In this document: one piece after another, positions 50,523 through 61,080 of the stretch
Numbering within the stretch: the first letter of the stretch is position 1
How the letters are laid out: each line of letters starts with the position of its first letter
Source of the DNA: Desulfurobacterium thermolithotrophum DSM 11699
GTDB taxonomy: Bacteria > Aquificota > Aquificia > Desulfurobacteriales > Desulfurobacteriaceae
Length of the DNA stretch: 64,000 bases
Assembly (NCBI RefSeq): GCF_000191045.1
Contig: NC_015185.1
Span: 1,184,501-1,248,500, forward strand
Direction of reading: 5' to 3'
The notes under the pieces: generated by a model
The model's database searches: none
Told to the model about the DNA's origin: nothing
The model's input: only the letters and a program-made list of their open reading frames with translations
Made by a program: the position numbers and the translations under genes

Positions 50523-51575
50523 ATGAAAAAGGTTATTCTTGGATTCAGCGGAGGGATAGATAGCTTTTATACTGCTTACCTTCTAAAGGAACAAAGATTT
50601 AAGGTGTTTCCTGTTTACTTTAAAGTTCTTCCTGATATTTCCACTGAGAAAGCAGAAGAAAGTGCTTCCATTCTTGGTTTAGGATTAACAGTTATCGATC
50701 TATCTGATGAATTTAGAAAGAAGGTTATAAACCACTTTATTGAATACTACAAGAAAGGTTTAACCCCAAATCCATGTGCCATCTGCAACAAAGATATAAA
50801 GTTAAAGTATCTGTACGAACTCTCTAAGGAATTAAAAGCAGATTTCATTTCAACTGGGCACTATGCAAAAGTTAGTTACTTTGACAAGTGGAAAAAGAAT
50901 CTGATCTTACGCGGAAAAGATAAAAGAAAAGAACAATCTTACTTTTTATCCCTCGTAGAAAAATTTGTTTTTCAAAAGTTACTTTTACCATTAGGGAACT
51001 TTACAAAAGAAGAAGTGGTATTAAGAGCTCAAGAGCTTGGATTTCCCTTTGAAAGTGAAAGTCAAGATATATGCTTTATTGAAGGACATTACGTTAATTT
51101 TCTTGAAAAGTTTATAAAACCTAAGCCAGGAGTTTTTGTTCTAATAGATGGAACTCCTGTTGGAAAACATAAAGGGTACTACAAATATACTGTTGGTCAA
51201 CGGAGAGGGCTTGGAATTTCCTATACTAAACCTTTGTATGTTATTTCTATAGATGCTAAAAGGAACAGAGTTATTGTAGGAGAAAAAAAAGAGATACAGA
51301 AAGATATCATCTACGTTAAAAATATTAACTGGCACTTAGACTATGAAGTTGTTAAAAAATTTGATACTATTCAGGTTCAAATTAGGTATCGTTCAAAACC
51401 TGTAGAAGTAGAAAAAATAGACTATTTAAAAAATGGAATTTTTTGTGTAAAATTAGCAGCGAAAGTTGATGCACCTGCACCAGGACAGGTGTGTGCATTT
51501 TATAGTAACGAGCTCCTCCTGGGAGGAGGTGAAATAACTACGGAAGGAGAAGGGATATGGAAGGAAGTCTTGTAG
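50523..51575 (+). CDS. mnmA: tRNA-specific 2-thiouridylase MnmA
   Basis: MnmA, 350 residues, thiolates uridine 34 of tRNAs for Glu, Gln and Lys. PP-loop: LGFSGGIDSFYTAYLL. First catalytic cysteine: LTPNPCAICNKDIKL; second: ESQDICFIEGHYVNFL. The tRNA-binding and C-terminal barrel parts follow (YTVGQRRGLGISYTKPLYVISID, QIRYRSKPVEVE, APAPGQVCAFYSNELLLGGGEI). Length is normal. Its last 19 bases overlap the start of the ATP synthase b' gene, so the tRNA enzyme and ATP synthase are co-transcribed. Confidence 0.96.
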   Translation: MKKVILGFSGGIDSFYTAYLLKEQRFKVFPVYFKVLPDISTEKAEESASILGLGLTVIDLSDEFRKKVINHFIEYYKKGLTPNPCAICNKDIKLKYLYELSKELKADFISTGHYAKVSYFDKWKKNLILRGKDKRKEQSYFLSLVEKFVFQKLLLPLGNFTKEEVVLRAQELGFPFESESQDICFIEGHYVNFLEKFIKPKPGVFVLIDGTPVGKHKGYYKYTVGQRRGLGISYTKPLYVISIDAKRNRVIVGEKKEIQKDIIYVKNINWHLDYEVVKKFDTIQVQIRYRSKPVEVEKIDYLKNGIFCVKLAAKVDAPAPGQVCAFYSNELLLGGGEITTEGEGIWKEVL

Positions 51576-51997
51576 CTATTGACTGGACTCTTGTGGTTCA
51601 GGCAGTAAACTTCCTCATTTTCATGGTTCTTATCAACAAGTTTCTCTTTCAACCTCTTCTAAATCTTATGGAGGAAAGAGAAAAAGAACTGGAAGTTCAT
51701 CACTCTGAAGTAGAGGCACTAAGAGCTAAAGCTGAAGCTCTTTTAAAGGAAGTAGACCAGGTCTTAAATGAAGCAAAAGTCAAAGCTAAGACTTTTGTAG
51801 AAGAAGCTGTAAAAGAAGCTAAAAAAGAAAGAGATAAGATTCTTAAAGAAGCTCATGAAAAAGCAACTGCAAAAATTGAAAATTCTAAGAAAGAAATATG
51901 GGGTGCTTTCGAAACAGAAAGGCAAAAGCTTGAATCCGAAGCTGAAAAAATAGCTGAAGAAATAGTCAGAAAAATTTTAGGTAAAAAGGCTGCTTAA
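51557..51997 (+). CDS. atpF': ATP synthase subunit b'
   Basis: A 146-residue F-type b-like subunit: one N-terminal membrane helix (WTLVVQAVNFLIFMVLINKFLFQPLLNLMEEREKELE, the hallmark of b') and a long hydrophilic coiled coil rich in Ala, Lys and Glu. Paired b and b' genes form a heterodimeric peripheral stalk in phototrophs, Aquificales and others. It begins inside mnmA and is followed 11 bases later by the second b gene. Subunits a and c are not here. Confidence 0.9.
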   Translation: MEGSLVAIDWTLVVQAVNFLIFMVLINKFLFQPLLNLMEEREKELEVHHSEVEALRAKAEALLKEVDQVLNEAKVKAKTFVEEAVKEAKKERDKILKEAHEKATAKIENSKKEIWGAFETERQKLESEAEKIAEEIVRKILGKKAA

Positions 51998-52007
51998 AGG
52001 GGGTAAG

Positions 52008-52481
52008 ATGGAACAAGGGTCTCATCTTCTATTTTGGAAAGCAGTAAACACTGTAATACTAATAGCAATTCTTTACTACTTACTTAAGAAACCAATCTCT
52101 AGGTTTATTTCCGATGGCATTAATTCTGTTGTAAGTAGATTTGAAAAAATTAAGCAGGAAAAGGAAGAAGCTCTTAATCTTTTGAAAGAAGCTGAAAGGA
52201 AATCTCAGGAAGCTAAGGAAGAAGCAGAAAAAATTATCAAGTACTCACAGGAATTAGCCGAAAAAGAAAAGCAGCAGATTATCGCCGAAGCAAAGATTGC
52301 CGCAGAGCGAGTTATAAAGATGGCTGACGAAGAAATTGAGAAGGAAATTTACAAGGCTAAAGAAGAACTTAAAAAGTTTGCGGCTAAAAAAGCAGTTGAA
52401 TTAGCTGAAGAGAAGTTGAAAGTAGCTATAGATGTTGAATCCAATAAAAAACTTATTGAATCCAGCCTTCAAAAGCTTTAG
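52008..52481 (+). CDS. atpF: ATP synthase subunit b
   Basis: A 157-residue b subunit: an N-terminal membrane helix (FWKAVNTVILIAILYYLLKKPISRFISDGINSV) and an amphipathic stalk helix with Glu/Lys/Ala repeats to the end. AAAGGGGG precedes the ATG. It is followed by atpH, the delta subunit that holds the top of the stalk, so the stalk parts are consecutive in the operon. Confidence 0.92.
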   Translation: MEQGSHLLFWKAVNTVILIAILYYLLKKPISRFISDGINSVVSRFEKIKQEKEEALNLLKEAERKSQEAKEEAEKIIKYSQELAEKEKQQIIAEAKIAAERVIKMADEEIEKEIYKAKEELKKFAAKKAVELAEEKLKVAIDVESNKKLIESSLQKL

Positions 52482-52492
52482 GAGGGATCAAG

Positions 52493-53026
52493 TTGAGACT
52501 GGAAGTAAGAATTGCAAGAAGGTATGCAAAAGCTTTAGCTGATGTTCTACCAAATGAAAAGCTTGAAAAGGTTAATGAAGAGGTAAAAACTTTACTTACT
52601 CTACTTGACGACAAAGCTATCAGGTACTTCAAGAGTCCTGTTGTTCCTACAGAGAAAAAGAAGAAACTGGTGGAGCAAGTTTTAGAAAAGGTAGAGGTTA
52701 CTGAAGAGCTAAAGAAAGTTCTTCTTCTCATGGCAGAAAAAGATAGGCTCGGTATACTGAGAGAATTTGCGTCTGAATTTGAAAAGTTTGTTGATTTCCG
52801 TCTTGGAAAGATCAAGGCTGAAATTGTGAGTGCTGTAGAAATTGATGAAGAAACTCTCTCTAAGATAAAGGCTAAAATAGAAGAACTCTTTGGTAAAAAA
52901 GCAGAAATAAGTGTAAAACTTGATCCCTCCCTAATAGGTGGATTCATAGTAAAGGTTGCCGATAAAGTACTTGATGCCTCTATCAAGACACAGCTTGAAA
53001 CACTTAAAAAGGCAATAGTAGATTAA
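52493..53026 (+). CDS. atpH: ATP synthase subunit delta
   Basis: Delta (OSCP), 177 residues, links the peripheral stalk to F1. The N-terminal six-helix domain begins RIARRYAKALADVL, and the C-terminal signature is VSAVEIDEETLSKIKAKIEELFGKKAEISVKLDPSLIGGFIVKVADKVLDASIKTQLETLKKAI. The start is TTG at 52493, with a GGAGGGA site 5 bases upstream; no ATG fits. It lies between atpF and atpA as usual. Confidence 0.95.
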   Translation: MRLEVRIARRYAKALADVLPNEKLEKVNEEVKTLLTLLDDKAIRYFKSPVVPTEKKKKLVEQVLEKVEVTEELKKVLLLMAEKDRLGILREFASEFEKFVDFRLGKIKAEIVSAVEIDEETLSKIKAKIEELFGKKAEISVKLDPSLIGGFIVKVADKVLDASIKTQLETLKKAIVD

Positions 53027-53052
53027 CATAAAAAAATTAGTGAGGTGAAGGG

Positions 53053-54567
53053 ATGCAGATGCAAATCAGAGCAGAGGAAATTTCAGAACTAATAAGAAAA
53101 CAGATTGAAGAGTTTGAAGCATCTGTTAAGCTTGATGAAACAGGTATAGTAATCAAAGTAGGTGACGGTGTTGCAAGAGTTTACGGTTTAGAAAATGTAG
53201 AGTACGGTGAAGTTGTAGAATTTGAAGACGGTACTGAGGGTGTGGCTTTCAACCTTGAAGAAGACAACGTTGGTGTTGTTCTTCTTGGTGAAGGTAGAGG
53301 TATTGTAGAAGGAAGTAAAGCCAAAAGAACAGGTAGAATTCTTGATATGCCTGTAGGTGATGGACTCATCGGAAGAGTTCTTGATCCTCTTGGAAGACCA
53401 ATAGATGGTAAAGGAGACATTGAATACGTTGAAAGAAGAGCAGTAGAACGTATTGCTCCTGGCCTTGTTACAAGAAAACCTGTTCATGAGCCTCTTCAAA
53501 CAGGTATTAAAGCTATTGATGCTCTTATTCCAATTGGTAGGGGACAAAGGGAGTTAATTATTGGTGATAGACAAACTGGTAAAACAACGATTGCTATAGA
53601 CACAATCCTCAACCAGAAAAGAGAAGGCGTTATCTGTGTTTATTGTGCAATAGGCCAAAAAAGGTCAACAGTAGCTCAGACAATTCAGCTCCTTAAAGAA
53701 CACGGAGCTATGGATTATACAATTGTAATTGCTGCTACTGCTTCTGATCCTGCTGCTCTCCAATACCTTGCCCCATATTCAGCTGTTACAGTTGCCGAAT
53801 ACTTTAGAGATACAGGAAGAGCCGCACTTATCATATATGACGACCTTTCAAAACAAGCTGTTGCTTACAGGGAAATGTCCCTTCTCCTCAGACGTCCACC
53901 AGGAAGGGAAGCTTATCCTGGAGACGTTTTCTATCTCCACTCAAGACTATTAGAGCGTGCTGCTAAACTTAATGATGAGCTTGGAGCTGGTTCACTGACA
54001 GCTCTTCCAATAATCGAAACAAAGGCTGGAGATATTTCTGCTTACATTCCTACAAACGTTATTTCTATTACTGATGGTCAGATCTTCCTTGAAACAGATC
54101 TTTTCTACAAAGGTCAAAGACCAGCCATCAACGTAGGTCTTTCTGTATCCCGTGTTGGTGGTGCAGCTCAGATTAAAGCTATGAAGCAGGTTGCTGGTAA
54201 GCTAAGACTTGAGCTTGCAAGATATAGAGAACTTGAAGCTTTCTCACAGTTTGCTTCAGATCTTGACCCTGCTACAAGAGCTCAGCTTGAGCGTGGTAGA
54301 AGAATGATGGAACTTCTCAAGCAGCCACCTTACAGCCCAATTCCTGTTGAAAAGCAGATTGTTGCATTCTTTGCTGCAATTAATGGATACCTTGACGATA
54401 TTCCAGTTGAAGCTGTTACAAAGTTTGAAAGAGAGCTCTACACATTTATGGATGCTAAGTATTCTGAAGTCCTTAATGAAATCTTGGAGAAAAAGCAGCT
54501 TGATGATGAGTTAACTCAAAAGCTCCACTCAGCGATTAAGGAGTTTAAAGCTACATTTACAGCTTAA
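53053..54567 (+). CDS. atpA: ATP synthase subunit alpha
   Basis: Alpha, 504 residues, the non-catalytic nucleotide subunit of F1. Walker [18 protein letters not shown] near residue 172, [47 protein letters not shown], the arginine finger region [15 protein letters not shown] and [17 protein letters not shown]. Length and motifs are normal. GAGGTGAAGGG lies before the ATG. Codon use looks more biased than in the flagellar genes, as expected for a highly expressed gene. Confidence 0.98.
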   Translation: MQMQIRAEEISELIRKQIEEFEASVKLDETGIVIKVGDGVARVYGLENVEYGEVVEFEDGTEGVAFNLEEDNVGVVLLGEGRGIVEGSKAKRTGRILDMPVGDGLIGRVLDPLGRPIDGKGDIEYVERRAVERIAPGLVTRKPVHEPLQTGIKAIDALIPIGRGQRELIIGDRQTGKTTIAIDTILNQKREGVICVYCAIGQKRSTVAQTIQLLKEHGAMDYTIVIAATASDPAALQYLAPYSAVTVAEYFRDTGRAALIIYDDLSKQAVAYREMSLLLRRPPGREAYPGDVFYLHSRLLERAAKLNDELGAGSLTALPIIETKAGDISAYIPTNVISITDGQIFLETDLFYKGQRPAINVGLSVSRVGGAAQIKAMKQVAGKLRLELARYRELEAFSQFASDLDPATRAQLERGRRMMELLKQPPYSPIPVEKQIVAFFAAINGYLDDIPVEAVTKFERELYTFMDAKYSEVLNEILEKKQLDDELTQKLHSAIKEFKATFTA

Positions 54568-54582
54568 CCAGTGAGGTAAAAA

Positions 54583-56903
<2,321 letters not shown>

Positions 56904-56914
56904 GGAGTGAAAAA

Positions 56915-57340
56915 ATGGCTACCGTTAAAGGAATTCCAACAGAGATGGAACTTTTAATAGCTTCATCAACTGGAAAGCATATTGAAGCAAAGGCAAAGGA
57001 AGTTTACATAGAAACAGATGATGGTGACCTTGGAGTTTTGCCAGGTCACCAACCTGAGTTTTATTCAATTAGTGCAGGATTTGTAAGATTTAAAGATATT
57101 GAAGGAAAAGAAACAGTTAAACTTCTCTTTAATGGATTTGTTCAGATAGAGCCTGAAATTATTAGAATAGGTGTTCAAGATATCTATGAACCAGAAGAAG
57201 TTAACATAGAGATAATCGAGAATGAGATTTCTGAACTAAAAGAAAAACTATCCTCTCTTTCTGAAGAGGAAACAGAAACTCGCCAAAGACTCGAATCTGA
57301 AATATCCAAAAGAGAATTGCTCGTAAAGAAGGCCCGTTAA
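56915..57340 (+). CDS. atpC: ATP synthase subunit epsilon
   Basis: Epsilon, 141 residues. N-terminal beta sandwich with EVYIETDDGDLGVLPGHQPEFYSISAGFVRFKDIEGKETVKLLFNGFVQIEPEIIRIGVQDI and a C-terminal helical part (about 90-141) that can regulate rotation. The start has a GGAG site. The stop codon is inside a hairpin that forms the operon terminator. Confidence 0.93.
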   Translation: MATVKGIPTEMELLIASSTGKHIEAKAKEVYIETDDGDLGVLPGHQPEFYSISAGFVRFKDIEGKETVKLLFNGFVQIEPEIIRIGVQDIYEPEEVNIEIIENEISELKEKLSSLSEEETETRQRLESEISKRELLVKKAR

Positions 57341-57353
57341 GGGCCTTTCTCCT
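57329..57353. terminator. terminator at the end of the ATP synthase operon
   Basis: A hairpin GGCCC / GGGCC with loop GTTAA (57331-57345), which includes the atpC stop codon, extended by AA/TT and followed by TTTCTCCTTT on the plus strand. On the minus strand TTCTTT follows, so it may also terminate the convergent superoxide reductase gene, whose stop is 9 bases away. Confidence 0.75.
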
Positions 57354-57800
57354 TTAAACTACTTCAAGTATAATAGGTTTGCTTACCCAAAGTCCGTGTA
57401 AGTTGCAGTATCCAAGACCTTCAAGTATTGCGTTTCCGGGTTTATCAATTTTAACTGTGAAAAGAGCCTTAGGAGCTCCTTGAGTCGCTCTAAATGTTGC
57501 TTTTACAACTTCAAATTTATCTATCCATAAAGCTACAGACTCTATCCAGTGAGTCATAGTATTTGGATGAGGGTGATAATATCCAACCTCAACGTAAACA
57601 TCAAACCATTCCCCAGCTCTTACTTTCTTAGGAGCCTTTACATATGGAGTATGTTTTCTTCCTCCAATAGATTTTAAATCAGGTCCAAATACAGGAAATT
57701 TTTCTTCTGCAGCTTTCGTTATTTCTGAAACTGTAACCCCTCCTCCTAAAAAAACTCCTGTTGCCAGAATAGTTTTCTTAATAAAATCTCTCCTATCCAT
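57354..57800 (-). CDS. Tat-exported superoxide reductase (neelaredoxin-type)
   Basis: A 148-residue protein with a Tat signal (DRRDFIKKTILATGVFLGGG) and one domain of the desulfoferrodoxin/neelaredoxin class. The iron site can be read off: His50 (GRKHTPYV), His78 and His84 (HPHPNTMTHWI), Cys132 and His135 (YCNLHGLW). No N-terminal rubredoxin-like FeCys4 domain is present, so it is the one-iron form. The glutamate that usually precedes the first histidine (EKH) is Arg48 here. It reduces superoxide to peroxide without making oxygen, in the periplasm. The alternative, a SoxZ-like carrier, is unlikely given the five ligands. Confidence 0.85.
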   Translation of the reverse strand: MDRRDFIKKTILATGVFLGGGVTVSEITKAAEEKFPVFGPDLKSIGGRKHTPYVKAPKKVRAGEWFDVYVEVGYYHPHPNTMTHWIESVALWIDKFEVVKATFRATQGAPKALFTVKIDKPGNAILEGLGYCNLHGLWVSKPIILEVV

Positions 57801-57832
57801 TTGATTTCTCCAAAAGTAATGTTTATTTTTTC

Positions 57833-57861
57833 AATCTATTGAAAGAAATTTTCAATTTCAA
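57833..57861 (-). promoter_or_regulatory. superoxide reductase promoter with Fur/PerR-like palindrome
   Basis: On the minus strand, TTGAAA (57861-57856) and TAGATT (57838-57833) are 17 bases apart, a good -35/-10 pair 33 bases before the start codon. Between and touching them is the inverted repeat ATTGAAA-N5-TTTCAAT (57838-57856). Read as 9-1-9 it has 7 of 9 matching bases per arm, the layout of Fur-family boxes. A repressor bound here would block the promoter. Confidence 0.55.
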
Positions 57862-57906
57862 GTTTTCATAGAATCATTCTCTATGTCATCAAACATTCTT
57901 AGCTTC

Positions 57907-59031
57907 TGTTGAAGTTCAGATAGAAGGTGGACACCCTACAATAACCTTTGAATACCACAAGGAGGTGTCCACCGATGAAACAATTGAAAAGATTCAAAGG
58001 AACATCCCTCCATATATCAAGCACAAATACAGCATTCAAAGAAACCCTGAAAGAAGGAAGAAGAGTAAAAAAGAAACTTGACCTAACAAAAGACAGAAAT
58101 GTTAAAAGGAGACTCAAATGGATAGAGTATTACCACAAAACAGGCAACGCCAGAAAAACATGCAGATACTTTGGCATCAGTCCAACAACCTTCTACAAGT
58201 GGAAAAAAAGATACGACAAGTACGGGATAGAAGGACTCCAAGACAGAAACAAAAGACCTCATAAAGTAAGACAACCCCAAACAGAACCTGAAATAGAACA
58301 CATCATCGTCACAATAAGGGAAAAATTCCCAACCTGGAGCAAAGAAAAGATAGCAGCCTTCATGGAAAGATACCTAAATGTAAAAATATCATCCTCTACA
58401 GTTTACAGGGTTCTCAAAAGACACGGACTAATAGAAAGAACCTGGAAACTAAAAAGTACCTACAAGAGGAAGAAACAGAAAGGGAAAAAGAACCGCACCA
58501 GAAAAGGACTAAGAGCAGACAAACCAGGAACAATCCTCATGGACGTTAAATACCTCTACTGGTGCGGTAAAACCTTTTACCAGTTCACGGCAATAGACAA
58601 GTTCACCCGAATAGCATTTGCCAAGGTTTATTCTACAAAAAGCAGCAGGAGCGGAAGAAGGTTTTTTGAAGAACTTGAAAAATTTCTTCCCTTCAAGATA
58701 GAGAAAGTTCAAACGGATAACGGGAGCGAATTTTTAGGGGAGTTAGACGAATATCTTAAAAGAAAAGGGATAGAACACTACTTTAGTTATCCGAAATCTC
58801 CCAAGACTAATGCGCATGTAGAAAGGTTTATTCAAACGACAGAAAGTGAACTATGGATGATAGAAGGAACAGAACCGACTGTTGATGAGATGAATAAAAA
58901 ACTTTTTGAGTATTTAAAGATTTACAACTTTCTTAGACCCCATCACTCTTTAAATTACAAGACTCCCGCTGAGAAGTTTGAGGACTATATTAGAAGTCAT
59001 CAAGGTGTCCACCATGTATTGAACTCGAACA
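57907..59031 (+). mobile_element. IS481-family insertion sequence, complete
   Basis: A 1125 bp element with one transposase gene. Terminal inverted repeats are 57907-57935 and 59004-59031 (24 matches over 28-29 positions, one gap); both begin TGTT and include a perfect GGTGGACACC block. A 5 bp target duplication GCTTC lies at 57902-57906 and 59032-59036. The right boundary is confirmed by an old copy at 50250 whose identity stops at exactly the same base. It is inserted between the superoxide reductase promoter region and the -35 box of rplM. Confidence 0.93.
57914..57973 (+). promoter_or_regulatory. transposase promoter and RBS-occluding hairpin
   Basis: TTCAGA (57915-57920), 16 bases, TACAAT (57937-57942) can form a promoter within the terminal repeat, with a start near 57949. 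GGTGGACACC of the repeat (57926-57935) is perfectly complementary to GGTGTCCACC (57964-57973), which covers half of the AAGGAGGTG ribosome site and ends one base before the ATG. RNA entering from outside would fold and hide the start; RNA begun inside would not contain the first arm. Confidence 0.65.
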
Positions 59032-59129
59032 GCTTCTTGACAATTCCGATTTACTTTAGTAAATTCCCACGTGCCCGCTACATTTTCGGCGTTCAAGAAA
59101 AACGCCAAATTTTGGAGGAAAACAGATGA
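57975..59129 (+). CDS. IS481-family transposase
   Basis: A 384-residue DDE transposase. An N-terminal helix-turn-helix ([29 protein letters not shown], about residues 52-80) is followed by a second HTH and an rve integrase core with Asp190 ([10 protein letters not shown]), Asp248 (VQTDNGSEF) and Glu283 (TNAHVERF), 34 residues apart. The ATG at 57975 has an AAGGAGGTG site; a TTG nine codons earlier is the alternative. The element encodes 352 residues and has no stop codon of its own: the last 32 residues come from the rplM leader and the TGA overlaps the rplM ATG. Confidence 0.93.
   Translation: MKQLKRFKGTSLHISSTNTAFKETLKEGRRVKKKLDLTKDRNVKRRLKWIEYYHKTGNARKTCRYFGISPTTFYKWKKRYDKYGIEGLQDRNKRPHKVRQPQTEPEIEHIIVTIREKFPTWSKEKIAAFMERYLNVKISSSTVYRVLKRHGLIERTWKLKSTYKRKKQKGKKNRTRKGLRADKPGTILMDVKYLYWCGKTFYQFTAIDKFTRIAFAKVYSTKSSRSGRRFFEELEKFLPFKIEKVQTDNGSEFLGELDEYLKRKGIEHYFSYPKSPKTNAHVERFIQTTESELWMIEGTEPTVDEMNKKLFEYLKIYNFLRPHHSLNYKTPAEKFEDYIRSHQGVHHVLNSNSFLTIPIYFSKFPRARYIFGVQEKRQILEENR
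59037..59065 (+). promoter_or_regulatory. rplM-rpsI promoter
   Basis: A perfect TTGACA (59037-59042), 17 bases, then TAAATT (59060-59065). Transcription would start near 59072, giving a leader of about 54 bases. The IS481 element and its target duplication end exactly at the base before the -35, so the core promoter is intact but upstream sequence has been replaced. Confidence 0.75.
59088..59118 (+). promoter_or_regulatory. hairpin in the rplM leader, next to the RBS
   Basis: GGCGTT / AACGCC (59088-59093 with 59101-59106, 7-base loop) lies just before TTTGGAGG, the rplM ribosome site. rplM-rpsI leaders in several bacterial groups carry a structure bound by L13 for feedback control; this may be a counterpart, though I cannot match it to a known family. 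Confidence 0.4.
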
Positions 59130-59554
59130 AAACCTTCATGCTAAAGAAGGAAGAAGTTCAAAGAGATTGGTACGTGGTAGATGCTACCGGCAAAACACTT
59201 GGAAGACTTGCAAGTGAAATTGCAAAAATCCTTATTGGTAAGCACAAGCCAACTTACACTCCTCACGTTGATAACGGTGACTTTGTTATCGTTATCAATG
59301 CTGAAAAAATTCATGTAACAGGTAAAAAACTTGACAAAAAGATTTACTACAAACACACAGGTTACATGGGACATCTTAAAGAAACAACTCTTAAAGAAAT
59401 GCTTCAAAAAAAACCTGAAGAAGTTATCAAGCTTGCTGTAAGAGGAATGCTTCCAAAGAATAAGCTAAGAGACCGCAGAATGAAAAGACTAAAGGTTTAC
59501 GCAGCTCCTACCCATCCACACTCAGCACAAAACCCTAAACCCCTTGAGCTTTAA
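59126..59554 (+). CDS. rplM: 50S ribosomal protein L13
   Basis: L13, 142 residues: [55 protein letters not shown] and [23 protein letters not shown]-type core are unmistakable (here [20 protein letters not shown]). An early-assembly protein of the large subunit. GGAGG lies before the ATG. It forms the usual operon with rpsI. An IS481 transposase frame now runs through its leader and stops on its start codon (ATGA). Confidence 0.98.
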   Translation: MKTFMLKKEEVQRDWYVVDATGKTLGRLASEIAKILIGKHKPTYTPHVDNGDFVIVINAEKIHVTGKKLDKKIYYKHTGYMGHLKETTLKEMLQKKPEEVIKLAVRGMLPKNKLRDRRMKRLKVYAAPTHPHSAQNPKPLEL

Positions 59555-59565
59555 TGGAGGAGTAA

Positions 59566-59976
59566 ATGGCTGATATAAGATATTATGGAACAGGAAAAAG
59601 AAAGACCGCAATAGCAAGAGTTTGGCTTGTTCCTAATGGAGAAGGAAAAATAAACATAAAGCTTTCAAAGAATAAAACAGTTGATGCTGCTACGTACTTT
59701 GGAAGACTTGCTCTTTTAAAAATAATGGAGCAACCTTTCGATGTAACTGGAACTAACGGAAGATTTGATGTTATCTGTACTGTAAAGGGTGGTGGAAAGT
59801 CTGCTCAAGCTGATGCAATAAAGTTTGGTATTGCTAAAGCTCTTCTTGCATTTAATCCTGAGCTAAGGCAAACTCTTAAGAAAGCTGGATTCCTTACAAG
59901 AGACGCAAGAATCAAGGAAAGAAAGAAATACGGACAGAGAGGAGCTCGTGCAAGATACCAGTGGTCCAAACGTTAA
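59566..59976 (+). CDS. rpsI: 30S ribosomal protein S9
   Basis: S9, 136 residues. [27 protein letters not shown] at the start, [28 protein letters not shown] in the middle and the basic tail [27 protein letters not shown] that reaches into the P site of the ribosome. The terminal Ser-Lys-Arg is conserved; the tail has RYQWSKR where most have PQYSKR. Its last 29 bases overlap the argC start. Confidence 0.98.
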   Translation: MADIRYYGTGKRKTAIARVWLVPNGEGKINIKLSKNKTVDAATYFGRLALLKIMEQPFDVTGTNGRFDVICTVKGGGKSAQADAIKFGIAKALLAFNPELRQTLKKAGFLTRDARIKERKKYGQRGARARYQWSKR

Positions 59977-60997
59977 GGTATCTATTATCGGTGGTTCTGG
60001 ATATACAGGGGCGGAGCTCCTCCGCCTTTTACTGTTTCATCCGCTTGTAGAAGTAGTCTCTGTAACTTCAAGACAGTTCGAAGGGCAAAAAGTTACAGAA
60101 GTTTTTCCTCACTTTTCAAAAAGTCCATATGAAGATCTTATTTTTGAAAATTACTATCCTGATAAAGTTGCACAGAATTCAGATGTCGTCTTTTGCTGTC
60201 TTCCCCATAAAGCTGCTTTTCCAATTGTTAAAGAACTTAATGAAGTAAATCCTAAACTAAAAATCATTGACTTTAGTGCTGACTTTCGTTTTAAAAGTGT
60301 CACAAAATATGAAGAAGTTTATGGAGTAAAACATACAGCAAAAGAACTTTTTGAAAAAGTTGCCTATGGACTTCCAGAAATAAATAGAGAAGAAATAAAA
60401 AAGAAAAACATCATCGCAAATCCTGGCTGCTATCCAACAAGTATTATTCTTGGGCTTTATCCTGCAAAAGTTAACAATCTTATAGATCCTTCTTTTCCCA
60501 TTATTGCTGACAGTAAATCAGGAGTAACAGGAGCTGGTAGAAAGTCTTCTTTAGCATTTACTTATTGCGAAATAAACGAATCCTTTAAAGCGTATAGTAT
60601 AGAAGGACATAGACATGCACCAGAAATTGCAGAAAAACTTGATCTAACGTCTATTAGATTTACTCCTCATCTTGTTCCGATGAATAGAGGAATTCTTTCA
60701 ACTATATACTTTAAAACAAATGTTACTAAAGAAGAGCTAAGAAGAATTTACAAAGAGTTTTATAAAAATGAGTATTTCATAAGACTAAAAAACAATCCAC
60801 CAAAAACCTCTGATGTTGCAGGAACAAACTTCTGCGATATCTACGTAACAAAAGACGAAGAAAACAACCTTGGAATCGTTATTTCTGTTATTGATAACAT
60901 AGGAAAGGGAGCTTCCGGTCAGGCTATTCAAAATATGAATATTATTTGTGGTTTTCCTGAAGGCATGGGGCTAACTGTCTTTTCACAGTGGATCTAA
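59948..60997 (+). CDS. argC: N-acetyl-gamma-glutamyl-phosphate reductase
   Basis: ArgC, 349 residues, third step of arginine synthesis. NADP fold: [22 protein letters not shown]; catalytic cysteine: [29 protein letters not shown]; catalytic histidine region [27 protein letters not shown]. The GTG start lies within rpsI in another frame (29-base overlap), with GGAG four bases upstream. No other start preserves the nucleotide fold. Linking argC to rplM-rpsI is a known arrangement in some Aquificales-type genomes (recollection, unverified). Confidence 0.95.
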   Translation: MQDTSGPNVKVSIIGGSGYTGAELLRLLLFHPLVEVVSVTSRQFEGQKVTEVFPHFSKSPYEDLIFENYYPDKVAQNSDVVFCCLPHKAAFPIVKELNEVNPKLKIIDFSADFRFKSVTKYEEVYGVKHTAKELFEKVAYGLPEINREEIKKKNIIANPGCYPTSIILGLYPAKVNNLIDPSFPIIADSKSGVTGAGRKSSLAFTYCEINESFKAYSIEGHRHAPEIAEKLDLTSIRFTPHLVPMNRGILSTIYFKTNVTKEELRRIYKEFYKNEYFIRLKNNPPKTSDVAGTNFCDIYVTKDEENNLGIVISVIDNIGKGASGQAIQNMNIICGFPEGMGLTVFSQWI

Positions 60998-61017
60998 TCA
61001 ATTTTTTCATCAATTCC

Positions 61018-61046
61018 TTGCCATTTCCTTTAAGATTTTCTTAAAT
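61018..61046 (+). promoter_or_regulatory. candidate uvrA promoter
   Basis: TTGCCA (61018-61023), 17 bases, TTAAAT (61041-61046), in the short gap between argC and uvrA and 35 bases before the uvrA ATG. Four to five of six consensus bases in each box. No LexA-like palindrome was noticed around it. Confidence 0.5.
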
Positions 61047-61080
61047 TTCCTTATTGCAAATTATTTTCGTTTGGAGAGCA

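Noticed and set aside
52453-52986. 177-codon open frame antisense to atpH
   Set aside because: Ser/Phe-rich product typical of the antisense of a Lys/Glu-rich gene; atpH is unmistakable on the plus strand.
57354-57800. SoxZ/SoxY-type sulfur carrier
   Set aside because: The five iron ligands of superoxide reductase are present and no GGCGG carrier motif is seen.
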